From Pseudomonas fluorescens (lineage in GTDB: Bacteria; Pseudomonadota; Gammaproteobacteria; Pseudomonadales; Pseudomonadaceae): a DNA stretch of 64,000 bases. Below the pieces are notes generated by a model. That model did no database searches, was not told the DNA's origin, and saw nothing but the letters and a program-made list of their open reading frames with translations. This document shows, piece after piece, positions 44,639 through 52,883 of the stretch (position 1 is its first letter; each line of letters starts with the position of its first letter). Position numbers and translations under genes: made by a program. The stretch is taken from NCBI RefSeq assembly GCF_900215245.1, contig NZ_LT907842.1, positions 2,046,001 through 2,110,000 on the forward strand, read 5' to 3'.

Positions 44639-44655
44639 GCTATCGAATCGATAGC
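44639..44655. promoter_or_regulatory. Perfect 17-bp palindrome between hvfC and the CFA-like gene
   Basis: GCTATCGA-A-TCGATAGC is a perfect 8-1-8 palindrome, 7 bp after the hvfC stop and 65 bp before the CFA-like start (both leftward). Its symmetry with a 1-bp centre suggests a dimeric repressor operator for the CFA-like gene rather than a terminator, since no T-run follows. I do not recognise the regulator. Confidence 0.45.
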
Positions 44656-44661
44656 GCCGCT

Positions 44662-45450
44662 CTACTGCGCCCGAAACTCGAGCAAACCGTCTTGGACCCA
44701 CTGTTTCAGCCACGTCACCGCTTGCAGTGCTGCACCCTCTTTATAAGTGACTGCCAACTCTGCGCACAGTTCTGAAAAGCGCCAGCCGGTGGCGACCATG
44801 CCTGCCAGTGCGCAGGCTTCAGCGGGTTCCAGGCTGCGGTAGTGGCACACGTTCTGGTGGCGCCATACCAGGCAAATCTGCGCGACCTCCAGTGCATGGC
44901 TGTCGGGGAAGCCCGACTCATCCTTACTCGCTCGCCAAATCGCCACGGTATTGAACTGGCAGAGCATCTGCTGCACGCAAGGCGCCAGGGCTACCTGCAA
45001 ACCCGGCCAGGCTTCGGGTGGCAGTTGCGCCATATCATTCAGGGTCAGCGGCTCACCCTGCGGCGCATCAAACGCCAGGGTAAAGGCCCACTCCAACCGC
45101 GCCAGTTCAGCCAGCGGGGCGCTCTGCTCAGCCACCAGGTGCTCAACAATGAACGCCGGGAACCGCTCACCCAACCAACGCAGGCTGTAATGAGCGGACG
45201 GATAACGTCGCACATAGGCCTGTGTCAATAACGCGAACTCATCATCCCCCAGCCAATACCAGATGGCGCCGAAATCATGGCGCAACACTTCCTGCAACCG
45301 CGACACGTAGGCGTTGTGATAAATCGCCAGCCCCGTGTCGACATCCAGGGTCGGGCCGCCGAGCAAAGTGGCGGCGAAACCCCGGTTGGCCACCGTCGTT
45401 TCGGATAGCAGATGCTGCTCAAAGGCCAACTGCCAATCGGTCAGGCGCAT
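44662..45450 (-). CDS. HvfC/BufC-type RiPP maturation partner (DUF2063)
   Basis: A 262-residue protein with an N-terminal DUF2063-type domain: IYHNAYVSRLQEVLRHDFGAI (about residues 42-62), then YVRRYPSAHYSLRWLGERFPAF and LARLEWAFTLAFDAP. Such proteins are the obligate partner of the MNIO enzyme encoded next to them and probably present the precursor peptide. It overlaps the hvfB stop by 10 bp and closes the bufA2-hvfB-hvfC operon. The C-terminal half (about 170-262) is less conserved and may bind the precursor or give specificity. Confidence 0.9.
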   Translation of the reverse strand: MRLTDWQLAFEQHLLSETTVANRGFAATLLGGPTLDVDTGLAIYHNAYVSRLQEVLRHDFGAIWYWLGDDEFALLTQAYVRRYPSAHYSLRWLGERFPAFIVEHLVAEQSAPLAELARLEWAFTLAFDAPQGEPLTLNDMAQLPPEAWPGLQVALAPCVQQMLCQFNTVAIWRASKDESGFPDSHALEVAQICLVWRHQNVCHYRSLEPAEACALAGMVATGWRFSELCAELAVTYKEGAALQAVTWLKQWVQDGLLEFRAQ

Positions 45451-46286
45451 AGCGACCTCCGGGCCAGCGCGGTAGCCCCCAGTTCACGGGCCTTGCTCAG
45501 CTCGGCAAGCAGTTCTTCGAACGGCGGGAAATGATCATCGCGCTCCAACAGCGTCGACACCGGCCCCAAATGCTCAAGTGTCTGTTGATAGAGCGCCCAC
45601 ACCGGATCGCACACCGGATGGTCATGGGTATCGACCACATAATCGCCGTAGTCCATATGCCCGGCCAAATGCAGTTGGCGAATACTCTCGGGCGGCAGGC
45701 TGCGGATAAACGTCCACGCATCGAACCCGTGATTGCGCGAACTGACATACACATTGTTGACGTCCAGCAGCAACTGGCACCCAGTGAGGTGCGCCAAGGC
45801 ATTGAGGAATTCCCACTCAGTGAATTCGTCCGCCTTGGAGCGTACATAGCTGGAGACATTTTCCAGCACCAACGGACGCTGCAACACGTCCTGCACTTGG
45901 CGCACACGGCCGGCCACGTGGTAGAGACTTTCTTCGGTGTAAGGCAATGGCAGCAAATCGTGCAACTGATGCGCGCTACCGCGACTCCAGCACAAGTGAT
46001 CGGAAATCCACGCGGGTTGAATGCGCTCGGCGAGCTGTTTGATGTGTTTCAGGTAATCGGTATCGAGGGCATGGGGCCCACCGATGGACAGGGACACACC
46101 GTGCATCACCAGGGGATAGCGCTCGGCTATCGCGTCCAGGTAGTACAACGCTTTGCCGCCCTGGACCAGATAATTCTCGGAGATCACTTCGAACCAATCC
46201 ACGGCCGGCGACTGTTCAAGGATCTGCTGGTAATACTCACTGCGTAAACCCAGGCCGTAGCCCAGATTGGGAAAGGAAGCGGACAT
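45441..46286 (-). CDS. HvfB/BufB-type MNIO oxidase (DUF692), bufferin maturase
   Basis: A 281-residue TIM-barrel multinuclear non-heme iron oxidase. Iron-ligand stretches of the family are visible: WFEVISENYLVQGG (Glu34 region), MHGVSLSIGGPH, WISDHLCWS, LENVSSY, LLLDVNNVYVSSRNHG, LHLAGHMDY, and VDTHDHPV near the C terminus. Enzymes of this group oxidise cysteines of a precursor peptide into heterocycles that bind metal. The precursor is the small Cys-rich BufA2 protein encoded 68 bp upstream. AGGAG lies 7 bases before ATG 46286; the frame is open another 72 codons upstream, but that part is antisense-like sequence over bufA2. Confidence 0.92.
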   Translation of the reverse strand: MSASFPNLGYGLGLRSEYYQQILEQSPAVDWFEVISENYLVQGGKALYYLDAIAERYPLVMHGVSLSIGGPHALDTDYLKHIKQLAERIQPAWISDHLCWSRGSAHQLHDLLPLPYTEESLYHVAGRVRQVQDVLQRPLVLENVSSYVRSKADEFTEWEFLNALAHLTGCQLLLDVNNVYVSSRNHGFDAWTFIRSLPPESIRQLHLAGHMDYGDYVVDTHDHPVCDPVWALYQQTLEHLGPVSTLLERDDHFPPFEELLAELSKARELGATALARRSLCA

Positions 46287-46354
46287 ACGACAACTCCTGG
46301 GCAAAGTGTCCGCAGCGGCAGGGGGCGTCCGCTGCGGTTGCACTGGTTTGCCGG

Positions 46355-46606
46355 TTATTCGCCGACTTTGCCGCCTTTTTGGTCGCACATGGCTTTGCTC
46401 ATGGAGAGGAAGCCCTGGCCTTTGCAAGAACCTTGACCTTTGCACGCGTGGTCTTTGGTTTTGCAGTCGTTCTGGCCTTTGCAGGCGTTGACGCCATAGC
46501 AATGCACAGCGGTATCAGCGGCTTGAGCCTGAGTGACAACACCAGCAAACATGGTAGCGGCAGCCATAGCGAGGGCGGCACCGGCAGCAGCGGATTTAAT
46601 GTTCAT
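46355..46606 (-). CDS. bufA2: BufA2-type bufferin precursor (periplasmic metallophore RiPP)
   Basis: An 83-residue exported peptide. Residues 1-29 form a Sec signal ([20 protein letters not shown], cut near AQA). The mature part of about 54 residues has six cysteines (36, 42, 48, 55, 61, 74), four of them in a repeated C-K-G/T motif spaced 6-7 residues ([25 protein letters not shown]). Matured bufferins carry modified cysteines and bind copper, protecting the cell from excess. GAGGAA lies 8 bases before ATG 46606; an in-frame ATG 5 codons earlier is inside the ribosome site. The usual DoxX-like fourth gene is absent. It lies 115 bp downstream of a P-type metal ATPase gene on the same strand. 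Confidence 0.9.
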   Translation of the reverse strand: MNIKSAAAGAALAMAAATMFAGVVTQAQAADTAVHCYGVNACKGQNDCKTKDHACKGQGSCKGQGFLSMSKAMCDQKGGKVGE

Positions 46607-46638
46607 TCTCGTATTCCTCATGAGCGAATGGAGTCGGT

Positions 46639-46655
46639 CTGAACGGATTGTTCAG
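46639..46655. promoter_or_regulatory. Inverted repeat upstream of bufA2, candidate operator
   Basis: CTGAAC-GGATT-GTTCAG is a perfect 6-bp inverted repeat, 33 bp before the bufA2 start, in the 115-bp gap after the ATPase gene. It suggests that the bufferin operon has its own promoter and regulator and is not only read through from upstream. The factor is unknown. Confidence 0.4.
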
Positions 46656-46721
46656 TCTCGACATACCACTAGAGTGAGGTCCCGCATTGGCGTTACAGCC
46701 CAGTGAAAATATTTCTGAAAA

Positions 46722-48608
46722 TTATTCGTCGAGCTTCAAAAGCGGCTCCTGAAAGCGTAGCAAACGCCCGGCGTTGCCCAGTACCAGCAAGGTGCTGAGG
46801 TTATGCAACACCGCCGCGATCATCGCGCCTGCTGCGCCCAACCAGCCAAACGCCGCGAACACCACGATGGCCAAGGTCCAGCCCAAGCCGATGATCACAT
46901 TGACCTGCAATGTGTGTCGGCACTGACGACTCAAGCGCACACAGGTGCCCAGGCGACGCAGGTCGCTGCCGATCAACACCACGTCCGCCGACGCGAGGGC
47001 GATGTCCGCCCCGCCCGCGCCCATCGCCACGCCGACCACACCCGCCTTGAGCGCCAGGGAGTCGTTGATGCCGTCGCCCACCACCATCGGCCGGAAACCA
47101 CTGCGGATCTCGCCCAACACGCGGTTGAGCTTATCTTCCGGCAAGGCCTGCGCTTCGACGTCGCTGATGCCTACGTCCAGCGCGAGGCTGTCGGCCACGC
47201 TTTGACGGTCGCCGGTCAGCAGCAATTGGCGGCCCAGGCCTAGATCCCGCAACTCTTGCAGTGCCTGCCGTGCCTCCGGCTTGACGCTGTCGGCCAACAA
47301 CAGCCAGGCGAGGAATTGCCCGTTCAGCGCCAGCCCGGCAATCGGGCCATCGTGACGGGGGACGTGGGTGCTGACGATGCCCAATTGCTCAAATAACTCC
47401 GGTCGCCCAAGGGCCGCTTCGCCCTGCTCGGTCTGTGCCACCACGCCAAGGCCCTGGCGTTCGCGAATATCCGTGAGTGCCAGCATTTGTTCCTGAGTCG
47501 CCAAACTCGCCAGTGCACGACTGACCGGGTGGCTGCTGGCCGAACCGAGGCTGGCCGCCAGGTTCAACACCCGCTGCCGATCCGGCGCCGTGGTTTCAAT
47601 GGACTGCAGGCGCAAGGTGCCAAAGGTCAGCGTGCCGGTCTTGTCGACCACCAACGAGGTCAGGTCCGCCAGCTCCTCCAGAAACGCCGAGCTGCGAATT
47701 AAAATCCCATGGCGCGCTGCCACCGCAATCCCGGCAATCGCCGTGGCCGGTGCCGACAGCACCAACGCACACGGGCACGCCGCCACCAGCACGGCGAGCA
47801 TTGCCTGGGCGTCATGGGTGACAAACCAGGTCACCGCCGCCAGCAATAACACCAGCACCATATAGCTACCGGCATAGCGCTCCAGCAGCCGCGTGATCGG
47901 CGGTTTGGAGCGCTCGGCGTTCTGCATCAGCGCGATGACTTTGCCCAAGGTCGACTCATCACCGGTGCGCGTCACTTGCAAGCGCAACAAGCCATCAAGG
48001 TTGATCGCCCCACCAAACACCTGCACGCCGACGCTGGCTTCCAACGGCACCGACTCCCCGGTGATAGGTGCCGTGTCCAGGCTGGCCTGGCCCGACAGCA
48101 CCACGCCATCGGCGGGTACCCGGTCGCCGGCACGCACTTCGACGATATCGCCGGTGTTCAGCGTGCCGTTATCCACTTCAACAATGCTGCCGTCGGCCTG
48201 CACCAGGCGCGCGTGGCTGCGGGTCAGTTTGCCCAGCGCGTGAATCGCCTCCTGAGAGCCGATCACGCTGCGCTCTTCCAGCACATGGCCGAAGATCATG
48301 ATGATCGGCAGCAAGGCAGCGGTCAGCAGGTCGCCCGTGGCCCACGCGCCCATCATCGCCAGCGCGATCAATTGGTCGGTGATGCCATGCAGGCTCGGGT
48401 AACGCAGGCTGTACCAGGCCGAACGCATCACCGGCACGGCCACCAGCAAGGAAGCGACGCCGAGCAGCAATTGGCTGACACCGGTCTGATCCGGCGCCAA
48501 CCAACGCCACACCAGCCCCAACATCAGCAAACCCAGGGCCAGCATGGCCAGCGTCAATTGCCGGGCAGCGCTGCGCTGCTCGGCGGAGGTCAACATGGGT
48601 GCGCTCAT
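46722..48608 (-). CDS. P1B-type heavy-metal ATPase without N-terminal metal-binding domain (HmtA-like)
   Basis: A 628-residue metal-translocating P-type ATPase. Motifs in order: TGES (183-186), the intramembrane CPC (278-280, AACPCALVLSAPATAIAG), phosphorylation site DKTGTL (322-327), SSHP (HP locus, about 358-361), GDGIND, and a last-helix HNLSTLLVLGNAGRLLRF. There is no N-terminal CxxC or His-rich domain; membrane helix 1 starts near residue 17. This plan recalls P. aeruginosa HmtA, reported as a copper/zinc importer and also encoded with SPFH genes as I remember it, so import is possible, but direction and metal are not shown here. Its start overlaps the HflC-like stop by 4 bp (ATGA), so it is the last gene of a four-gene operon. 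Confidence 0.9.
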   Translation of the reverse strand: MSAPMLTSAEQRSAARQLTLAMLALGLLMLGLVWRWLAPDQTGVSQLLLGVASLLVAVPVMRSAWYSLRYPSLHGITDQLIALAMMGAWATGDLLTAALLPIIMIFGHVLEERSVIGSQEAIHALGKLTRSHARLVQADGSIVEVDNGTLNTGDIVEVRAGDRVPADGVVLSGQASLDTAPITGESVPLEASVGVQVFGGAINLDGLLRLQVTRTGDESTLGKVIALMQNAERSKPPITRLLERYAGSYMVLVLLLAAVTWFVTHDAQAMLAVLVAACPCALVLSAPATAIAGIAVAARHGILIRSSAFLEELADLTSLVVDKTGTLTFGTLRLQSIETTAPDRQRVLNLAASLGSASSHPVSRALASLATQEQMLALTDIRERQGLGVVAQTEQGEAALGRPELFEQLGIVSTHVPRHDGPIAGLALNGQFLAWLLLADSVKPEARQALQELRDLGLGRQLLLTGDRQSVADSLALDVGISDVEAQALPEDKLNRVLGEIRSGFRPMVVGDGINDSLALKAGVVGVAMGAGGADIALASADVVLIGSDLRRLGTCVRLSRQCRHTLQVNVIIGLGWTLAIVVFAAFGWLGAAGAMIAAVLHNLSTLLVLGNAGRLLRFQEPLLKLDE

Positions 48609-49639
48609 TGCTCGGCTCCCTGAATGATCAAGCGGGAGTCGTCTTTAGGGTCGACCGTAGTGACTGAACCGGCCTGGCCAAGAATGTTCGGCACGCGCTC
48701 GCGGTAAAGGCGCAGCAGCAAGCCAGGGTCTTTAACCTGCGCCAGGCTGGCGACGGTGGCGGTTTGCGCCTGGGCGCTGGCCAGGCGCTCACTGGCCTGG
48801 GCGTGGGCCACTTGCACCAGGCGGTCAGCCGCCTGGTTGGCGATCTGGGTGAGTTTTTCCGCTTCGGTGCGCGCATTGGCCACGGCTTTATCGGCTTGCT
48901 GGCTGGCGGTCAGCACCGCGTTGAACGCATTCACCGCCGGGCCCGGCAGGCTCGATTGCACATCCACGCGGGTGACCTCAATGCCCAGCCCCAAACCCGT
49001 CGCGGCCAGCTCCGCCAGGCGCTTATTGATACCTTGCACCAGGTCGGCGCGCAGCCGCTCGCGGCGCTCGGCGGCGCCGTTGTCGGTGCCGATCAGTTCC
49101 GGGCGCGCCACCAGAATCGTGTCCAGATCCCGCGCAGCCGTCAGCGCCACTGCGCTGCGCGTCACCAGACGATCCAACGCCGGCAGCACGTGCTCGCCCT
49201 GCAGCACAAACGCATAGGGTTCGGTGACTTTGTAAAACACCCGCACATCCAGCTGCACCACACCGGCATCGCCGGTCAGCAAGTAACCGGAACCGGCCAG
49301 TGCATCGCTCAACGGCGTGGCGAAACTGGCGACACGGTCGGCCTGGGTTGCCGCATCGGAGCGCAGCAGGTTCTCCACCCGACGTTCAATCACACGGTCC
49401 GCAGCGGGTAACAACACAACCTGCTCGAACGGCTGCGGCCACGCCAGCAGGAGCCCGGCGTTCTGAATCCGGTCCAGCGCGCCGAAGTGCAGCACCACGG
49501 CGCGGTTTTGCGGGTCGATCTGCCGCACATTGGAAAACGCCCAGGCCAGCGCCGCCAGCACCGTCACCGCGTACAGCGCCAGGAAGGTCAGGCGCCCGGC
49601 CTGGATCCACGGGCTGTCCGGGCCGTCACGCTCGGTCAT
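48605..49639 (-). CDS. SPFH-domain membrane protein, HflC-like
   Basis: A 344-residue protein with one N-terminal membrane helix (LTFLALYAVTVLAALAWAF, about 17-36) and an SPFH/band-7 domain (about 40-230), with RAVVLHFGALDRIQNAGLLL and QLDVRVFYKVTEPYAFVLQ. A C-terminal alanine-rich helix (about 245-300) is typical of oligomerising stomatins. It resembles HflC, but the surrounding genes are not hflX-hflK-hflC-hisZ-purA, so it is a paralogue dedicated to this operon. It overlaps both neighbours by 4 bp. SPFH proteins form large ring-shaped cages in membranes; here the enclosed client is probably the ATPase. Confidence 0.88.
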   Translation of the reverse strand: MTERDGPDSPWIQAGRLTFLALYAVTVLAALAWAFSNVRQIDPQNRAVVLHFGALDRIQNAGLLLAWPQPFEQVVLLPAADRVIERRVENLLRSDAATQADRVASFATPLSDALAGSGYLLTGDAGVVQLDVRVFYKVTEPYAFVLQGEHVLPALDRLVTRSAVALTAARDLDTILVARPELIGTDNGAAERRERLRADLVQGINKRLAELAATGLGLGIEVTRVDVQSSLPGPAVNAFNAVLTASQQADKAVANARTEAEKLTQIANQAADRLVQVAHAQASERLASAQAQTATVASLAQVKDPGLLLRLYRERVPNILGQAGSVTTVDPKDDSRLIIQGAEQ

Positions 49640-50625
49640 GGTTGAACGTCCTTCGGCCCGTCCACCAGTGCACGGAACGGCGCCGCGTCGGTACGCAGGA
49701 TGATTCGGGTGCTCGGCGTGACCACCGTGCCCAAGGTGTCGAGCGAGCGCAGCAGGTTGTACAGCTGCGGATTGCCCGCGTAGGCCCGGCCATAAATCTG
49801 CGCCGCTTCAACCCGCGATTGAGCTTCGATATCGGCGGCTTTCACCGTGGCATCGGCTTGCACAATACGCGCGTCACGCTCGGCGGCAGAGCGGATCTGC
49901 GCGGCTTCACGCTTACCGACAGCGGTGCGTTCGGTGGCAATGGTTTCACGCTCGGCACGCATGCGGTCGACGGTGGCCGTGAGGGTGACCGACGGCAGGG
50001 TCAGGCGCTCGATACCGACTTGCACCACGCGCACGCCGTAGGTGGTGAGCAATTGTTGATCAATCTGCTGGCGCAATTGCGCCTCGAAATCAGCAATGCG
50101 CACCTGGCTGGCGTCGGTGTTAATCAAGCTCGACAGGTCGAAGCTGGCTGCTGTGGTTTCCAGCGCCGAGCCGACGAACGTGCGAATCTGCCGCGCCGCT
50201 TCGTCCGGCTGGTTCTGCACCGCACGCATAAAGCGCTGCACATTGTCGGCATCGCCCTGCACCTGCCACGCCACATAGGCCTGCACGATGATCCGCAGGC
50301 CGTCGCGGGTACCCACATCCTGTAAACCGCTGGAGGTAGTGCGCAGGCGCAGGTCCACCGGGATCGCCGCTTCGAACGGTGCCGGCCAGCGCCAGCCCAG
50401 GCCCGGCTCCAGCAGTACCCGCGACGGGTTGCCGAACCGCGTAATCACTGTGGCCTCGCCGGAGCGCACTTGCACCAGGCTGGCAGCCGCGACGGCAAAC
50501 AGCACCAGCAACACGGCCCAGGCCATGCGTCGCCAAGGAAATGGCCCGGCCGCCTGCTCATCACCATGGTGGTGGTGATGATGGCCGTGGTGGTGATGAC
50601 CGTGATCGTGAGAATGAGCGCTCAA
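49636..50625 (-). CDS. SPFH-domain membrane protein, HflK-like, with His-rich N terminus
   Basis: A 329-residue protein. The cytoplasmic N terminus has 13 histidines in the first 20 residues (MSAHSHDHGHHHHGHHHHHH), followed by a membrane helix (about 33-50) and an HflK-like SPFH domain (EATVITRFGNPSRVLLEPGL, GLRIIVQAYVAWQVQGDADN), then a charged/Ala helix with REAAQIRSAAERDARI. The start codon is TTG at 50625 with AAGGAG 8 bases upstream. The His tract is a plausible metal collector standing in for the domain missing from the ATPase encoded two genes downstream. It overlaps the HflC-like gene by 4 bp and follows the third SPFH gene by 12 bp. Confidence 0.9.
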   Translation of the reverse strand: MSAHSHDHGHHHHGHHHHHHGDEQAAGPFPWRRMAWAVLLVLFAVAAASLVQVRSGEATVITRFGNPSRVLLEPGLGWRWPAPFEAAIPVDLRLRTTSSGLQDVGTRDGLRIIVQAYVAWQVQGDADNVQRFMRAVQNQPDEAARQIRTFVGSALETTAASFDLSSLINTDASQVRIADFEAQLRQQIDQQLLTTYGVRVVQVGIERLTLPSVTLTATVDRMRAERETIATERTAVGKREAAQIRSAAERDARIVQADATVKAADIEAQSRVEAAQIYGRAYAGNPQLYNLLRSLDTLGTVVTPSTRIILRTDAAPFRALVDGPKDVQP

Positions 50626-50637
50626 CAGACAGACTCC

Positions 50638-52563
50638 TTATTGAACGGCTTTACGCGGCACCGAAGGATCGGCCGGCAAAGTAAAAGAACGCAGATCGAT
50701 CGTTGGCGCGCCATCGGCGCCCAGGCGGTGATCCAGAATAAGCAGCTTGGCGTGCGCCAGCCCTTGGCTCAGTTGAGCGAGATACTGCTCCAGCACGAAG
50801 GCACGGCCTGCGGTGGCGTAAGCCTTTTGTTCGGCGCCAAAGCGCAGGTCTGCCGCTTGGGCGCCCGCGCTGACTTCACGGGCGGTGGCCATCGCCTGGT
50901 CGCGCGCAGTGCTGGCCTGCAGCAAAGCCTGGTTGGTTTGTTCGCTGGCGGCGCCGCGCTCACGGGAAATCAGCGCCTGGGCACCAATCTGTGCCGCCTG
51001 CACACCGTGGTAGGCATTGGCGGCGCCGGCCGGTGGGTGAATGGCTTCCACCACCGTGGCCAGAATTTCCACGCCACTGTTAAGTTTTTGCAGGTCCGCC
51101 TGCACCGCGCGGCCGACCTCATCAGCGAGGCGGGTGCGTTGTTCGCCGAGGAGCTCGTCGAGGGTGCGCGAGGCAAAGTCGTGCACGAGGATGCGGCTGG
51201 CGGTACTGCGAATCAGCGTCGGCACATCGGCGCTGTTATAGGTGGCAGCCAGTGCGGCCTGGTCGGTCAGGCCAATGCGGTAGACGAAGCGGACATCCAT
51301 ATTGACGATCTGGAAGCTTTGCTTGTCGCCGCTGCTGCTGGCGATCACCTGGGACTTGTCATTCACATGGCTGGCATCCCACAACCGGTTGGCGATCAGC
51401 GGCGCCGGGCCTTCGGCAGGTGCCAACGGCACTGCGGCGGCGTCGCTGGCGCTGGTGGCGAGCTCGTGCACAACGCCGTTTTCCACGTTCAAAACGCGAC
51501 CCAATGGCCACGGCAACCCAGCATGCAGGCCCGGGCCGAAGACTTCCACCGGTTTGCCGAACCGCTCATAAATCCCACGGCCTTGCAGAGGCACTTCGTG
51601 CACGCCGGTCAGTGACCAGCCTACCGCCAGCACCACCAGCAGCACCGGCAAGAACGCCCGGCGCATGTAGGTAAACGCCCAGATCTGGCGCAAGTCGATG
51701 CCGAAGCGGTTGTGCAGTTCGTGCTGCAAAGCGAGCAAGGGTTGTGGCGGCCAACGCAGCAGACCGGCGATGAAGCTTTGCGCCATCAGGCGGGGTTCGA
51801 GCCGTGGCTGGCGCGGGCTGAACAGCGACAGCGTGCCTCTTAAGAGGAACTCCAGCGCCACCAGCGCTGGCAACAGGCCAATGACCGTCGCCAAGCGCAA
51901 CGGCCACACGGATTGCGCGCCGGCAAACAACAAGCAGATCGCACTGACCACCCAAACAACAATCGCCACCCGGACCAACTGCGCCAACTGCGACGCTTCA
52001 GGCCATTGCGCAGCGGTTTCCTGAGCCAGACGGCGCTCCAATACCAGCAAGCCAAAGGCCAGCGCCAACGCCAGCGCAGCGCCGATACTCGCGGATTGCC
52101 CCACGGGCGATGCGGGCAAGGCCAGGTTCCAGAATTCAATGATGCTGAGCAACGCCAACAACGACCAACCACAGAGCCACAACACCGGCGCGCCGATCTG
52201 GGCCAGCAAGCCACTGCCGAAACGCTCCAGCAGACGCGTGTATCCGCCCCGCTCTTCGAGGGGCCGTTCGATTAATTCCGCTGCCGGTTCCTCCAGCGCC
52301 TGGGCACGCCAATCGGCGACCCACCACGCCGATTGCAACCCGGCTACCAGCACCAGCAGAGCGCTCGCGCAATTGATCAGCACCACGGGCCAGATCGACA
52401 ACGGCGCAAACAGCGCGACAAACAACGCCAGCACCCAACCGGCGACAGCCAGGGCGGTCAGGCTGATGCCGGCCTGCCTCAATCGACGGGCATGGAACAC
52501 CCCTTGTTGAAAACGCGCGAGGCCTTCAACCGAAGCGCCATCAGCTTCCAAATCCACTTGCAT
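50638..52563 (-). CDS. Polytopic SPFH/HflK-like membrane protein
   Basis: A 641-residue protein, the first gene of the operon. The N-terminal half (about 30-330) holds seven or so membrane helices in pairs (for example SIWPVVLINCASALLVLVAG and VRVAIVVWVVSAICLLFAG), and the C-terminal half is an SPFH domain (about 345-520: GRGIYERFGKPVEVFGPGLH, DVRFVYRIGLTDQAALAATY) followed by a long helix. This fusion of a multi-helix membrane unit to a stomatin domain differs from ordinary HflK/HflC, which have a single helix. It begins 28 bp from a degenerate Zur-like site. Function unknown; I infer a scaffold for the metal ATPase. Confidence 0.82.
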   Translation of the reverse strand: MQVDLEADGASVEGLARFQQGVFHARRLRQAGISLTALAVAGWVLALFVALFAPLSIWPVVLINCASALLVLVAGLQSAWWVADWRAQALEEPAAELIERPLEERGGYTRLLERFGSGLLAQIGAPVLWLCGWSLLALLSIIEFWNLALPASPVGQSASIGAALALALAFGLLVLERRLAQETAAQWPEASQLAQLVRVAIVVWVVSAICLLFAGAQSVWPLRLATVIGLLPALVALEFLLRGTLSLFSPRQPRLEPRLMAQSFIAGLLRWPPQPLLALQHELHNRFGIDLRQIWAFTYMRRAFLPVLLVVLAVGWSLTGVHEVPLQGRGIYERFGKPVEVFGPGLHAGLPWPLGRVLNVENGVVHELATSASDAAAVPLAPAEGPAPLIANRLWDASHVNDKSQVIASSSGDKQSFQIVNMDVRFVYRIGLTDQAALAATYNSADVPTLIRSTASRILVHDFASRTLDELLGEQRTRLADEVGRAVQADLQKLNSGVEILATVVEAIHPPAGAANAYHGVQAAQIGAQALISRERGAASEQTNQALLQASTARDQAMATAREVSAGAQAADLRFGAEQKAYATAGRAFVLEQYLAQLSQGLAHAKLLILDHRLGADGAPTIDLRSFTLPADPSVPRKAVQ

Positions 52564-52590
52564 CCACTTAACGCCCGCTTACACACAGTT

Positions 52591-52605
52591 CGTTACGATA
52601 TAACA
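52591..52605. promoter_or_regulatory. Degenerate Zur-like site before the SPFH/ATPase operon
   Basis: GTTACGATATAAC (52592-52604) matches the island's Zur core GTTATAATATAAC at 11 of 13 positions. The right half-site TATAACA is perfect; the left reads CGTTACG. It lies 28 bp before the operon's first codon, a position suited to repression. Its identity as a Zur site is inferred from likeness to 33829 and 35581. Confidence 0.45.
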
Positions 52606-52657
52606 CGCGGCGTGAAATTTTTGTTCGCTAAACACCGTTTTTGAGCCCTGCGCTGTG

Positions 52658-52750
52658 CCCCTGTGCACAGGGCTTACTCGCGATGGCGATGGGGCAGTTG
52701 ATGCCTGTACTGCCTGGCCCACCGCTATCAGGCGCAAGCTGCCTGCCACA
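52658..52750. repeat. Degenerate REPIN in the 320-bp divergent gap
   Basis: The 320-bp stretch 52564-52883 between the divergent SPFH and ynb-like operons holds no gene. At 52671-52697 it has a REP-like GGCTTACTCGCGATGGCGAT, answered by an inverted degenerate copy at 52714-52750 (read in reverse: TGTGGCAGGCAGCTTGCGCC). The rest should contain both promoters and the Zur-like site at 52591. Confidence 0.65.
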
Positions 52751-52883
52751 AATTCCCTGCGGCACCGGCGAGACCGTGACTAAACCCCCATAAACACGCG
52801 CCATCACTGGTGCAGGCACGGATTAATCGGCACACTCCAAAACAGTTTTTCGCGGGTTCACGGACAAGGAAGCGCCACTCCCC

